A stretch of 25,074 nt of DNA from Candidatus Eiseniibacteriota bacterium (lineage in GTDB: Bacteria > Eisenbacteria > RBG-16-71-46), in assembly GCA_005893365.1 (NCBI GenBank), contig VBPB01000057.1, positions 1,915 through 26,988 on the forward strand. The letters are read 5' to 3'. This document shows positions 7,651 through 15,309 of this stretch, in pieces; position 1 is the stretch's first letter; each line of letters starts with the position of its first letter. The position numbers were made by a program, and so were the translations under genes. The notes under the pieces are model-generated. The model worked only from the letters and a program-made list of their open reading frames with translations. It made no database searches and had not been told where the DNA came from.

Positions 7651-8361
7651 ATGCGCGTCGCCGTGCTCATCCCCGCCTACCAGGCGGGCGCCCAGCTCCA
7701 GGACGTGCTCGCCCGCGTCGCGGCCCTGGCCGAGTGTTCCCAGGTGCTGGTGGTGGACGACGGCTCGACCGACGACACGGCCGCGGTCGCCCGCGCCGCC
7801 GGCGTGCGCGTGCTCGCGCTGCCGGTCAATCGCGGCAAGGGCCACGCGCTGGTGACGGGCTTCGCCGCACTCCCGGACTGCGACGCGGTGGTGACGCTCG
7901 ACGCCGACGGCCAGCACCCGCCCGAGTGCGTGCCCGACTTCGTCCGCGCCGCCGAAGCGGGCGCCGACCTGGCGCTCGGGGTCCGCGTGCGGAGCGCGGC
8001 GATGCCGCCGCTGCGCCGGTTCGCCAACCGATTCTCCTCCGGCTGGGCGACCTGGCTCGCCGGGCAGTGCGTCGCCGACAGTCAGTGCGGCTTCCGCCTC
8101 TACGGACGCCGGCTGCTCGACCGCACGCCCATCACGCCCGGACGCTACGAGGTGGAGTCGGAGGTGATCGTGCGCGCGGCACGGCTCGGCTTCCGGCTGG
8201 CCTCGGTGCCGATCCCCACCGTCTACGGCGGCGAGGCGAGCCAGATGCGCACGCTGCGCGACGTGCCGCGCATCGTCGGCGTGCTCGCCCGGCTCACGCT
8301 CGAGCGCGTCGCCCCCCCGGACGTGATGCGCCGCGCGGCGCGGGAGGGATGTCGCTCGTGA
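7651..8361 (+). CDS. family 2 glycosyltransferase (dolichyl-phosphate mannosyltransferase-like)
   Basis: A 236-residue GT-A fold enzyme. It has the N-terminal nucleotide-sugar motif IPAYQAG, VVDDGSTDDT (about residues 31-40), and the metal-binding DAD at residues 84-86 within LDADGQH. It lacks C-terminal membrane segments, like soluble polyprenyl-phosphate glycosyltransferases. The pattern DSQCGFRLYGRRLL and the basic tail are common in this subgroup. The donor sugar and acceptor are unknown; the LpxL-like gene upstream suggests an envelope role. The stop overlaps the preferred surE start (GTGA, 8358-8361). No clear Shine-Dalgarno sequence precedes ATG 7651. Confidence 0.87.
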   Translation: MRVAVLIPAYQAGAQLQDVLARVAALAECSQVLVVDDGSTDDTAAVARAAGVRVLALPVNRGKGHALVTGFAALPDCDAVVTLDADGQHPPECVPDFVRAAEAGADLALGVRVRSAAMPPLRRFANRFSSGWATWLAGQCVADSQCGFRLYGRRLLDRTPITPGRYEVESEVIVRAARLGFRLASVPIPTVYGGEASQMRTLRDVPRIVGVLARLTLERVAPPDVMRRAAREGCRS

Positions 8362-9104
8362 ACCTCCTGCTCACCAACGACGACGGCATCCACGCCCCGG
8401 GGCTGCGCGTCCTCGCCGCGGAGCTCGCCGCCTTGGGCCCGGTCACGCTGGTGGCGCCCGACCGCGACCAGAGTGCCACCTCGCACTCGCTCACGCTGCA
8501 CCGCCCGCTGCGCATCCACCGCCACGGCGAGCGCGAGTTCAGCATCGACGGGACGCCCACCGACTGCGTGCTGATCGCCTTCCACGGGCTGCTCGACCCC
8601 AAGCCCGACCTGGTGGTGTCGGGCATCAACCACGGTCCCAACATGGGCGAGGACGTCTTCTACTCGGGGACCGTCGCCGCCGCCATCGAAGGCTCGATGC
8701 AGGGCGTGCCCGCGGTCGCCGCCTCGCTGGCCACCCACGAGGCGGCGGACTTCCTCGCCCCGGCGCGGTTCGTGCGGCGGCTGGTCGAGGCCATCTCGCG
8801 CCGTGGTCTCGACGGCAAGCAGGTGCTCAACGTCAACCTCCCGCACCGGACCTGGGAGACCGTGCAGGGGGTGAGGTTCACCCGGCTCGGGACCCGCGTC
8901 TACAGCGATACGCTGATCGAGAAGACCGATCCGCGCGGACGGGCCTACTATTGGATCGGGGGCCAGGATCCGGTCTGGGCCTCGCACGACGGCACCGACT
9001 TCCACGCCGTGGAGCACGGCTTCGTCTCGGTGACGCCGCTCTCGCTGGACCTGACCGACTACCGCGCGGTCGTGGAGATGGAGCAATGGGACCTGCGTCC
9101 ATGA
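8358..9104 (+). CDS. surE: 5'/3'-nucleotidase SurE
   Basis: SurE is a metal-dependent nucleoside monophosphate phosphatase linked to stationary-phase survival. The protein begins MNLLLTNDDGIHAPGL, with metal ligands D8 and D9. It continues with APDRDQSATSHSLT, DGTPTDCV and SGINHGPNMGEDVFYSGTVAAA, all SurE hallmarks. GTG 8358 is preferred over ATG 8349: GGGAGGG (8342-8348) is 9 nt from GTG but touches ATG, and GTG gives the usual family N-terminus and a 4-nt overlap with the glycosyltransferase stop. The product is 248 aa. Its stop overlaps the pcm start (ATGA). surE-pcm pairing is widely conserved. Confidence 0.96.
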   Translation: MNLLLTNDDGIHAPGLRVLAAELAALGPVTLVAPDRDQSATSHSLTLHRPLRIHRHGEREFSIDGTPTDCVLIAFHGLLDPKPDLVVSGINHGPNMGEDVFYSGTVAAAIEGSMQGVPAVAASLATHEAADFLAPARFVRRLVEAISRRGLDGKQVLNVNLPHRTWETVQGVRFTRLGTRVYSDTLIEKTDPRGRAYYWIGGQDPVWASHDGTDFHAVEHGFVSVTPLSLDLTDYRAVVEMEQWDLRP

Positions 9105-9832
9105 GCGGGGAGCCGCCCCGCGCCTCGGGCCCGGGCGACGGGCGCGACCCCGCCGGGCGGGAGGGCGGCGACGCCTTCGCGGTGGCGCGGCGTCGCATGG
9201 TCGAGGAACAGCTCGTGGCGAAAGGCATCCGCTCCCCCCGGGTGCTGGAGGCGATGGGGAGCGTGCCGCGGCACCGGTTCGTCGATCCCGGGTTCCTGGG
9301 CCGCGCCTACGGCGACCATGCCTTGCCGACCGCCGAGGGGCAGACCATCTCGCAGCCGTGGATCGTGGCCCGGATGCTCGAGCTGCTGGCGGCCGAGCCC
9401 ACCGACCGCGTGCTGGAAGTGGGCACCGGCAGCGGCTACCAGACCGCCCTGCTGTCGCGGCTGGCCGAGCGCGTGTTCAGCGTCGAGCGCGTGGCCTCCC
9501 TGCTGCGGGGGGCGCAGGCCCGGCTGGACCAGCTCGGCGTCCGCAACGTGGCGCTCCGGCACGGCGATGGCTCCCTGGGTTGGCAGGAGTTCGCCCCTTA
9601 TGCTAGGGTCCTGGTCTCCGCGGCGGCACCTCGGGTCCCCGATGCGCTTCGCGCGCAACTCGGCGAGGGGGGTGTGCTGGTCATCCCGGTCGGCGGACCC
9701 CAACTCCAGCATCTCGAAGTGTGGCACCGCATGCCGGGCGACCGATGGCGACACCAGCGACACGGTGAATGCCGGTTCGTGCCGCTGCTGGGTCGGGATG
9801 CATGGCGGCAACGGCAGGAGACGGAGCAGTGA
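9101..9832 (+). CDS. pcm: protein-L-isoaspartate O-methyltransferase
   Basis: Pcm uses S-adenosylmethionine to methylate isoaspartyl residues, starting repair of age-damaged proteins. The core shows PRHRFVDP, then YGDHALPTAEGQTISQPWIV, then the SAM motif VLEVGTGSGYQ near residue 104, with a typical C-terminal part. At 243 aa it has about 30 extra Gly/Pro-rich N-terminal residues compared with the usual start near MVEEQL. ATG 9101 overlaps the surE stop by 4 nt. A start nearer GTG 9182 (VARRRMVEEQL) would remove the extension and cannot be excluded. tRNA-Pro(CGG) follows after only 18 nt. Confidence 0.94.
   Translation: MSGEPPRASGPGDGRDPAGREGGDAFAVARRRMVEEQLVAKGIRSPRVLEAMGSVPRHRFVDPGFLGRAYGDHALPTAEGQTISQPWIVARMLELLAAEPTDRVLEVGTGSGYQTALLSRLAERVFSVERVASLLRGAQARLDQLGVRNVALRHGDGSLGWQEFAPYARVLVSAAAPRVPDALRAQLGEGGVLVIPVGGPQLQHLEVWHRMPGDRWRHQRHGECRFVPLLGRDAWRQRQETEQ
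9580..9609 (+). promoter_or_regulatory. possible promoter inside pcm
   Basis: TTGGCA (9580-9585), an 18-bp spacer and TAGGGT (9604-9609), about 240 nt upstream of tRNA-Pro(CGG). That tRNA has only 18 nt between it and pcm, so an internal promoter is one way to transcribe it independently. The match is modest and inside coding sequence. Confidence 0.3.
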
Positions 9833-9850
9833 AGGGCGCAGGGTTCTTGT

Positions 9851-9927
<77 letters not shown>

Positions 9928-10026
9928 TCCGATCCCTGCGGCCTCGCCCTCCGTCTCGCCCGGCGCCAACTGCGCGTCGCCGTGGCCCCGGTCCCGACCT
10001 CCGTCGCCTCCCACCTCCGCGAACCC

Positions 10027-10055
10027 TTGACAGCCGAGCCGGGCGTGGGTGCATC
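10027..10055 (+). promoter_or_regulatory. probable promoter of acyP
   Basis: TTGACA (10027-10032), then 17 bp, then TGCATC (10050-10055). The -35 is perfect but the -10 is poor. The predicted start lies within a few nt of ATG 10067, so the message would be nearly leaderless. Confidence 0.45.
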
Positions 10056-10066
10056 CTGAGCGGGCG

Positions 10067-10342
10067 ATGATGCACTGCCTCCACCTCGTGATCCGCGGTC
10101 GGGTCCAGGGCGTCGGCTTCCGCGCGTTCGTCGTCCGCTGCGCCGAGGATCTCGGGGTCGGAGGCTGGGTGCGGAATCGCGAGGATGGCGCGGTGGAGGT
10201 CGAGGCGGAGGGGTCGCGGGCGGCGCTGGAACGCCTGCTCGTGGCGTTGCGGCGCGGCCCCGACGGGGCGCGGGTGACCGGAGTGGAGGCAGCGTGGAGC
10301 GAGCGGGACCAACCCCCGCGAGCGTTTCATGTCCGCGGGTGA
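10067..10342 (+). CDS. acyP: acylphosphatase
   Basis: A small cytosolic enzyme that hydrolyses acyl phosphates. The 91-residue product has the family length, the phosphate-binding loop GRVQGVGFR with its catalytic arginine, and GGWVRN with the catalytic asparagine. Two adjacent ATGs (10067, 10070) are candidate starts; an in-frame GTG at 10049 overlaps the promoter and is less likely. The end overlaps the longest sigma-factor reading frame by 14 nt, so the two genes are probably one unit. PlsY in this window uses acyl-phosphate, a chemically related substrate class, but nothing shows a functional link. Confidence 0.93.
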   Translation: MMHCLHLVIRGRVQGVGFRAFVVRCAEDLGVGGWVRNREDGAVEVEAEGSRAALERLLVALRRGPDGARVTGVEAAWSERDQPPRAFHVRG

Positions 10343-10382
10343 GCCGGTCCGCGCGGCGGACCCGGCGCGGCCGGAGGGTCGC

Positions 10383-11459
10383 GTGAGCGCCCACCGGGCG
10401 GTCTCGTTCGCCGACCGGCTGGCGGAGATCCTCGCCGCGGCCCGGCACTCGGGTCAGCTGTCCGCCGGCGAGTACGAGGCGCTGCTGGTGGCCGCCGACT
10501 TCGACCCCGGCGCCTTCCAGCGCTTCCAGGCCGCCGCCCTCGAGGCCGGCGTGGCCCTCCCGGTCGACGAGCCCGACGAGCCCGCCGAGGCGGCCGGGCT
10601 GCGGGCTCAGGAGGCGGGACGCGAGCGCGACCTGCTCGACGTCTATCTGGGCGAGATCGGGCGCATCGCCCTGATCGAGCATCGCGAGCTGCTGGCGCTG
10701 GCCGCGCGCGCGCGCGCCGGCGACGAGGCGGCGCGCAAGCGCATCATCCTCGGCAACCTGCGGCTGGTCGTCCATCTCGCGCGCGCCTACCGCAACCGCG
10801 GGCTGCCGATGCTCGACCTGATCGAGGAGGGGAACCTCGGTCTCATCAGCGCCGTCGACCACTTCGAGCCCGAGCGCGGCCTGCGCTTCAGCACCTACGC
10901 CACCATCTGGATCCGGCAGGCCATCCTGCGCGGCATCGCCGAGCAGGCCAAGTCCTTCCGCATCCCGGTCCAGATGCTCCAGCAGATGAACCGCTTCCAC
11001 CGCGCCGAGCGCACGCTGCGCGGCCGGCTCGGACGCGACCCGTCGGTCGCCGAGGTCGCGGCGGAGATGGGCATCTCGACCGCGCGCGTCGAGCGGCTCG
11101 CGGCCTTGATCGGCGGACTCCGCACGCTCGACGAGGGGTCGAGCCTGGCCGCCTTCGAGCAGCTCACGCTCGACGACCTGGCGATGGCGCCGCCGTCGGT
11201 CGAACGCCTGGTCGAGCTGCAGCTCGAGCATCAGAAGCTGGACCGCCTGCTGCGCTCGCTGAGCCAGCGGGAGGAGCAGATCCTGCGCATCCGCTACGGA
11301 TTCCACGACGGCGTGGCCCGCAGCCTGGCCCAGACCGGTGAGCGGTTCGGCATCTCGAGGGAACGCGTGCGCCAGATCGAGGCGCGGGCGCTCGAGAAGC
11401 TGCGCCGCGCCATCGAGCTGGCCGAGGCCGAGGGCGGCGCCGGCACCTCGATCCACTAG
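10383..11459 (+). CDS. RNA polymerase sigma factor, sigma-70 family (RpoD/RpoS-like, probably group 2)
   Basis: The protein (358 aa from GTG 10383) directs RNA polymerase to promoters. An N-terminal helical segment (about residues 1-75) weakly resembles region 1.1. Region 1.2 follows (DLLDVYLGEIGRIALI), then region 2 (NLRLVVHLARAYRNRGLPM, DLIEEGNLGLISAVDHFEP), region 3, and region 4 with GISRERVRQIEARALEKLR. Region 2.4 reads YATIWIRQAILR where sigma-70 has YATWWIRQAITR: Ile175 and Leu182 replace residues matching W433 and T440. The -35 helix is conventional. GTG 10383 is preferred because GGAGG sits 5 nt upstream; ATG 10329 lacks a ribosome site. Its position after surE-pcm recalls rpoS, though this alone does not make it RpoS. 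Confidence 0.92.
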   Translation: MSAHRAVSFADRLAEILAAARHSGQLSAGEYEALLVAADFDPGAFQRFQAAALEAGVALPVDEPDEPAEAAGLRAQEAGRERDLLDVYLGEIGRIALIEHRELLALAARARAGDEAARKRIILGNLRLVVHLARAYRNRGLPMLDLIEEGNLGLISAVDHFEPERGLRFSTYATIWIRQAILRGIAEQAKSFRIPVQMLQQMNRFHRAERTLRGRLGRDPSVAEVAAEMGISTARVERLAALIGGLRTLDEGSSLAAFEQLTLDDLAMAPPSVERLVELQLEHQKLDRLLRSLSQREEQILRIRYGFHDGVARSLAQTGERFGISRERVRQIEARALEKLRRAIELAEAEGGAGTSIH

Positions 11460-11478
11460 TTGCATCCCACGGAGCCCC

Positions 11479-12033
11479 ATGACCGACCTGAGCCGCTTCA
11501 TCCGCGACGTGCCGGACTTCCCGCGCAAGGGGATCATCTTCAAGGACATCACGCCGCTGCTCTCGGACCCCGCCGCCCTGGCGGAGTCGATCCGGCGGTT
11601 GGCCGAACGCGTGGAGAAGCCCGATGCCGTCGTGGCGATCGAGTCGCGCGGCTTCGTGTTCGGGACCGGGCTCGCGCTCCACTGGGGCGTGCCGCTCGTG
11701 CCGGCCCGCAAGTTCGGCAAGCTGCCCGGCAAGACGGTGCGCGAGGTCTACTCGCTCGAGTACGGCGAGGACACGCTCGAACTGCACGCCGACGCGCTCA
11801 AGCCGGGACAGCGGGTGGTGGTCGTGGACGACCTGCTCGCGACCGGCGGCACGGCGGCCGCCACGGCCCGGCTGGTCGAGCAGCTCGAGGCGCGCGTCTT
11901 AGGCTTCCTGTTCCTGATCGAGCTCACCGGCCTCGGCGGCCGCCAGGCGCTGGGCGCGCACCCGGCCGAGGCGCTGCTGGCCTACGAGGTGGTGGGCGAG
12001 GGACCCCGCGGCGCATCCGCCGCCGGTCGCTGA
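11479..12033 (+). CDS. apt: adenine phosphoribosyltransferase
   Basis: Apt salvages adenine to AMP using PRPP. The 184-residue protein has IRDVPDFPRKGIIFKDITPL at the N-terminus, AIESRGFVFG, and the PRPP-binding loop VVVVDDLLATGGTAAA (about residues 113-128), in family order. ATG 11479 has GGAG 4 nt upstream (11471-11474). It follows the sigma factor by 19 nt and is likely co-transcribed with it. The last 110 nt overlap the convergent transporter gene on the other strand. Confidence 0.96.
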   Translation: MTDLSRFIRDVPDFPRKGIIFKDITPLLSDPAALAESIRRLAERVEKPDAVVAIESRGFVFGTGLALHWGVPLVPARKFGKLPGKTVREVYSLEYGEDTLELHADALKPGQRVVVVDDLLATGGTAAATARLVEQLEARVLGFLFLIELTGLGGRQALGAHPAEALLAYEVVGEGPRGASAAGR

Positions 12034-12826
12034 CGATCGCCACCAGCACCCCCGACAGCACCAGCAGCGAGCCGAGCATCTGCTGGGCGGCCAGGCGCTC
12101 GTGGCGTACCAGGGCGCCGAGCGTGACCGCGATCACCGGCACCATGACGCCGATGAACGCCACGCTGCTGACCGGCCAGTGGTTCACGAGCCAGGCGAAC
12201 ACCACGAACGCCCCCACCGAGCCCGCGATCGCCAGATAGAGGATGGGAACGATCTGCCCGGCGTGCGTGGGCATCGCCCGGTGCTCGTGCATCAGCCATG
12301 AGGCCATCAGGCAGAACGGGATGCCGACCGCCGCCCCCACCGCGTTGGCGCCGATCGGGTCCTGGCGCGGCCCGCGCTTGAGCAGCGTGCTGCCGAGGGC
12401 CGCGGCCACCGTGGCCAGGACGATGGCGAGCAGGGGCAGGAGCGACGTGGGGGTGGCGAGGTCGTGCGAGAAGAGCACGGCCACGCCCGCGCTGGTCAGA
12501 GGGATGGTGGCGAACACCGCGGCCGCCAGCCCCGAGGACACGGTGAGCTCGCCCCAGTAGAGGAGCGGCAGGTCGAGTCCGAACTGGAAGATCCCGTAGC
12601 CGATCGCCGCCCGCAACGCGCTCCCCTGGGGCAGCCGGTGCCGCGCCAGCGTGATCGTCATCAGCACCAGGGCCGCGACGATGAGCCGCAGGCTCGCGGC
12701 CCACATCGGCGGCATCGAGTCGTCGCCGACGCGGATGACGAGGAAGGTGCTGCCCCAGATGGCGGTGCAGGTCGCGAACGCCAGGAGGCTCCGGGAGCCG
12801 CCGGGCTGGAGGGACGATTCGGGCAT
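11924..12826 (-). CDS. EamA/DMT-family transporter
   Basis: A 300-residue inner-membrane protein of the drug/metabolite transporter superfamily, made of two EamA repeats with about ten hydrophobic segments in all. The first repeat opens FATCTAIWGSTFLVIRVG and includes MWAASLRLIVAALVLM; the second ends with GVMVPVIAVTLGALVRHERL and LLVLSGVLVAIVSDRRR, the classic EamA pattern. The substrate cannot be inferred. The last 30 or so residues are Arg/Pro-rich and antisense to the apt 3' end, because no stop occurs until 11924. The start at 12826 precedes PESSLQPGG and gives a short cytoplasmic N-terminus. Confidence 0.9.
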   Translation of the reverse strand: MPESSLQPGGSRSLLAFATCTAIWGSTFLVIRVGDDSMPPMWAASLRLIVAALVLMTITLARHRLPQGSALRAAIGYGIFQFGLDLPLLYWGELTVSSGLAAAVFATIPLTSAGVAVLFSHDLATPTSLLPLLAIVLATVAAALGSTLLKRGPRQDPIGANAVGAAVGIPFCLMASWLMHEHRAMPTHAGQIVPILYLAIAGSVGAFVVFAWLVNHWPVSSVAFIGVMVPVIAVTLGALVRHERLAAQQMLGSLLVLSGVLVAIVSDRRRMRRGVPRPPPRRPAAPRPGARPAPGGRRGR

Positions 12827-12878
12827 GCGCTCGATGGGGACCGCCGGGGAAGGAGGTTGAGCGAGCGATCGACGGGGC

Positions 12879-12908
12879 AGCGTAGCCGCCGGCCCGCGGG
12901 TTCCACAA
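12879..12908 (-). promoter_or_regulatory. possible promoter of the EamA transporter
   Basis: Read on the minus strand: TTGTGG (12908-12903), an 18-bp spacer and TACGCT (12884-12879). It lies about 50 nt upstream of the start codon, in the 207-nt divergent gap between this gene and proline dehydrogenase. Confidence 0.4.
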
Positions 12909-12979
12909 GCGAGGGCCGCGCGCGGCGACGTGGCTCTCGCCGGTGGCGGCGCTCCCCGGCAAGCGGACGCGCGCCATGG

Positions 12980-12985
12980 TAGGGT
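12980..12985 (+). promoter_or_regulatory. possible -10 element upstream of proline dehydrogenase
   Basis: TAGGGT, about 50 nt before ATG 13034 in the divergent intergenic region. It resembles the TAGAGT of the tRNA-Pro promoter. No convincing -35 is present 16-18 bp upstream. Confidence 0.25.
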
Positions 12986-13033
12986 GCGGGATGAGAGGGC
13001 CATCACGCGCCGCCACCGGAGGGCCGATCGGGG

Positions 13034-13957
13034 ATGTTGCGTCCGCTGCTGCTGTGGGCCTCGGAGAACGCCTGGCTCCGCGAGCGCATGCCCCGCCTTC
13101 CCTTCGTCCGCCGCGCCGTGCGGCGCTTCATGCCCGGCGAGGACGCGCCGGCCGCGTTCGCGGCCGCGGCCGAGATCCAGCGGCAACGGATGGGATGCGT
13201 GCTCACGCTCCTCGGCGAGAACGTCCGGAACGCGGCCGACACCGAGGCCGTGGTCCGGCACTACCTCGAGGTCATCCACGAGATCCAGACCCGGCGTCTG
13301 GACGCCGAGGTCTCGGTCAAGCTGACGCACTTGGGCCTCGATTTCGACCCCGCGCTCGCCGAGACCAACCTCGGCACCATCGCCGCCGCGGCCGCCGCCG
13401 CCGGACAGGAGGTCGGCGTGGACATGGAGGGGAGCGCCTTCACCGACCGCACCCTCACCCTCTTTCGCCGGGTGCGCGCGACCCACGCCAACGTCGGGCT
13501 CTGCCTCCAGTCCTACCTGCGGCGCACCGCGGCCGACCTGGACAGCCTGCGAGCGCTGCGCCCGACCATCCGGCTGGTCAAGGGGGCGTACGCCGAGCCC
13601 GCGACGATCGCCTTCGCCGACAAGGCCGAGGTGGACGCCGAGTTCCTGCGGCTCGCCCAGCGCCTGCTGTCGGCGCGGACCGCCGAGGGCCCGCGGGTCA
13701 TCCTGGGGACGCACGACCGGCGGCTGATCGCCGAGATCATCACCTGGGCCACCGCCCAGGGGATCCCGGCTTTGGCCTACGAGTTCCACATGCTCTACGG
13801 CATCGGGCGCGAGGAGCAACGACGGCTGGCCGCGGCCGGCCATCGCGTGTGCGTTCTGATCTCGTACGGCGCGGCGTGGTTCCCCTGGTACATGCGCCGA
13901 TTGGCCGAGCGGCCCGCGAACCTCTGGTTCGTGGTGAAGAGCCTGTTCGCGGGCTGA
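13034..13957 (+). CDS. proline dehydrogenase (monofunctional)
   Basis: An FAD-dependent TIM-barrel enzyme that oxidises proline to pyrroline-5-carboxylate, passing electrons to the quinone pool. The 307-residue length fits monofunctional bacterial PRODH. Family motifs are visible in order: SVKLTHLGLDFD, DMEGS, CLQSYLRRTAADL, RLVKGAYAEP, GTHDRRL, YEFHMLYGI, and the C-terminal YMRRLAERPANLW, whose arginines bind the proline carboxylate. ATG 13034 follows a GGGG stretch. The partner pyrroline-5-carboxylate dehydrogenase is not in the window; the next gene is an unrelated PAP2 phosphatase 4 nt downstream. Confidence 0.95.
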   Translation: MLRPLLLWASENAWLRERMPRLPFVRRAVRRFMPGEDAPAAFAAAAEIQRQRMGCVLTLLGENVRNAADTEAVVRHYLEVIHEIQTRRLDAEVSVKLTHLGLDFDPALAETNLGTIAAAAAAAGQEVGVDMEGSAFTDRTLTLFRRVRATHANVGLCLQSYLRRTAADLDSLRALRPTIRLVKGAYAEPATIAFADKAEVDAEFLRLAQRLLSARTAEGPRVILGTHDRRLIAEIITWATAQGIPALAYEFHMLYGIGREEQRRLAAAGHRVCVLISYGAAWFPWYMRRLAERPANLWFVVKSLFAG

Positions 13958-13961
13958 TTCC

Positions 13962-14771
13962 GTGTCCCGCCCCTGCGTCGCCCGCCGATCCGCCGCCGGC
14001 CTCACCCGTCGGCTGGCCGCCCTCGCCGCGGTCGGCACCCTCCTGGCCGCCGGGGTCACGCCCGGACGCGCGGACGAGGCGGCCGCGACGCCCGCGACGC
14101 CGAGCCATCCCCGGACCAAGGTGGCGCGGCTCTGGGACGATTCGTGGCGGCTGGCCCACGAGGACGAGCGCCGGTTCCTGCGGCGCCGCACCGCGGACAT
14201 TCTCCTCGGCGGGGCGGCCCTGAGCGGCGCCTGCGTCACGTTCGAGGACGCTGATCGCCAGGCGCGCTCGCTCTCGGGGAGCCCGTGGCGGCAGGTCGCC
14301 GACGTGGGCAACACGTACGGCAACGCGGTCACCCTCGGCGTGGGGGCGCTGGCGCTGCTCGGCACCGGGCAGGCGGTCGGGGACCGGAACGCGCGCGACG
14401 CCGGGTTCGAGGCCGGACGCGCGCTGGCCTACACCTATGGGATCGTCGGCGGCCTCAAGCTGGCCACGCGGCGGCCGCGCCCGGACGGCGGCGACTACTC
14501 GTTCCCCTCGGGTCACGCGGCCGGGGCGTTCGCCGTGGCCCCGGTGCTGGCGCGGCGGTTCGGGCCGGTGGTCGCGGTCCCGGCCTACGCCCTCGCCGTG
14601 GCCGCGGTCATCGGCCGGCTCGAGGCAAGACGGCACTACCTCTCCGATGTGGTCTTCGGCGCCGCGCTGGGGACCTCGGTCGGACTGGCGGTGGCCGGGC
14701 CCCACGACCGCCCCACCCGCGTCGGCCTTCGGGTTGGCCCCGCGAGCGCCGGGATCGCCGTCGGGTTCTAG
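13962..14771 (+). CDS. exported PAP2-family phosphatase
   Basis: A 269-residue protein with an N-terminal signal peptide (basic residues, then LAALAAVGTLLAAGV, probable cleavage after GRA near residue 37) and a type 2 phosphatidic acid phosphatase domain. The three catalytic motifs are complete: Kx6RP from K166 (KLATRRPRP), PSGH at 182-185, and Rx5Hx3D at R219, H225, D229. Such enzymes act in the periplasm on lipid phosphates, undecaprenyl pyrophosphate or lipid A phosphates; which one is unknown. The C-terminus alternates hydrophobic residues and ends in Phe (GPASAGIAVGF), reminiscent of an outer-membrane beta strand. GTG 13962 lies 4 nt after the proline dehydrogenase stop, so the two are probably co-transcribed. 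Confidence 0.88.
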   Translation: MSRPCVARRSAAGLTRRLAALAAVGTLLAAGVTPGRADEAAATPATPSHPRTKVARLWDDSWRLAHEDERRFLRRRTADILLGGAALSGACVTFEDADRQARSLSGSPWRQVADVGNTYGNAVTLGVGALALLGTGQAVGDRNARDAGFEAGRALAYTYGIVGGLKLATRRPRPDGGDYSFPSGHAAGAFAVAPVLARRFGPVVAVPAYALAVAAVIGRLEARRHYLSDVVFGAALGTSVGLAVAGPHDRPTRVGLRVGPASAGIAVGF

Positions 14772-14916
14772 CTCCGTCCGAGGGCCCCGCACGACTCGAG
14801 CCGGCGAAGCCTTGGCCGTGGGTGGGTCCGAAGAAGCCCGTGGACGTGCGGAGGATGAGTACCCGTCCACGATTTCCCGATCCCCGCGTGCGCGATGTTC
14901 AGCCTTCGTCATGCCA

Positions 14917-14934
14917 ACAGGCCCCGGGGCCTGT
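14917..14934. repeat. 18-bp perfect palindrome
   Basis: ACAGGCC-CCGG-GGCCTGT, fully self-complementary, about 145 nt after the PAP2 stop. It could be a hairpin in RNA (end of the proline dehydrogenase-PAP2 message) or a site for a dimeric DNA-binding protein. No T-run follows. Confidence 0.5.
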
Positions 14935-15167
14935 CGATCGTTGACCGTACCGACAGCGACGATGACGGCGTCGCGCACCGCGCCCGTGAGTCCGATGGCA
15001 CCATCGCACCTGTCGGACAGCCCGTAGCCTCCTCGCCCTGGTCTCGTCCAGCCGGCCTGCCACGGTCCGGAGCATGGCTCGTATCTGGCCACGCGGCGGA
15101 CCGCGCCCGGTCCCGGCCGCCCGAAGTCCATAGGGGCACGCGGCCTCGCCCCGGCCCCACCCAGGGT

Positions 15168-15200
15168 CCGCCTCTTGCTAACGAGCGGAAGGCTTTTTTT
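15168..15200 (+). terminator. possible terminator ahead of the coiled-coil gene
   Basis: CCGC-c-TC pairs with GA-GCGG (15168-15174 and 15183-15188) around an 8-nt loop. AAGGC and seven Ts (15194-15200) follow. The stem is short and the Ts begin 5 nt after it, but a T7 run is rare in this GC-rich sequence. Confidence 0.4.
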
Positions 15201-15309
15201 GATCCGGTCCGCATGTGGCGTCCCTCCGTGGGTCGCCCACGTCCGTCACCCGGCTGATCCGGCGGTCCCGACCAGGCCGAGCGGCCAGCGCGTCCACAGG
15301 GAGCTCGTG

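Larger units (their letters stand above)
14772..15309 (+). other. 538-nt gap without a convincing gene
   Basis: Open frames here lack the strong third-position G/C bias of the neighbours and show no family motif. It holds an 8-bp inverted repeat (CGTGGACG 14839-14846, complement 14864-14871), a perfect 18-bp palindrome at 14917-14934 (core CAGGCCCCGGGGCCTG), and a possible terminator ending in seven Ts at 15194-15200. The remainder looks like spacer or a decayed gene. Confidence 0.6.

Noticed and set aside
11982..13016. 344-codon minus-strand frame overlapping the EamA gene
   Set aside because: It is a Pro/Arg/Ala-rich shadow; the neighbouring frame encodes hydrophobic EamA segments with family motifs.
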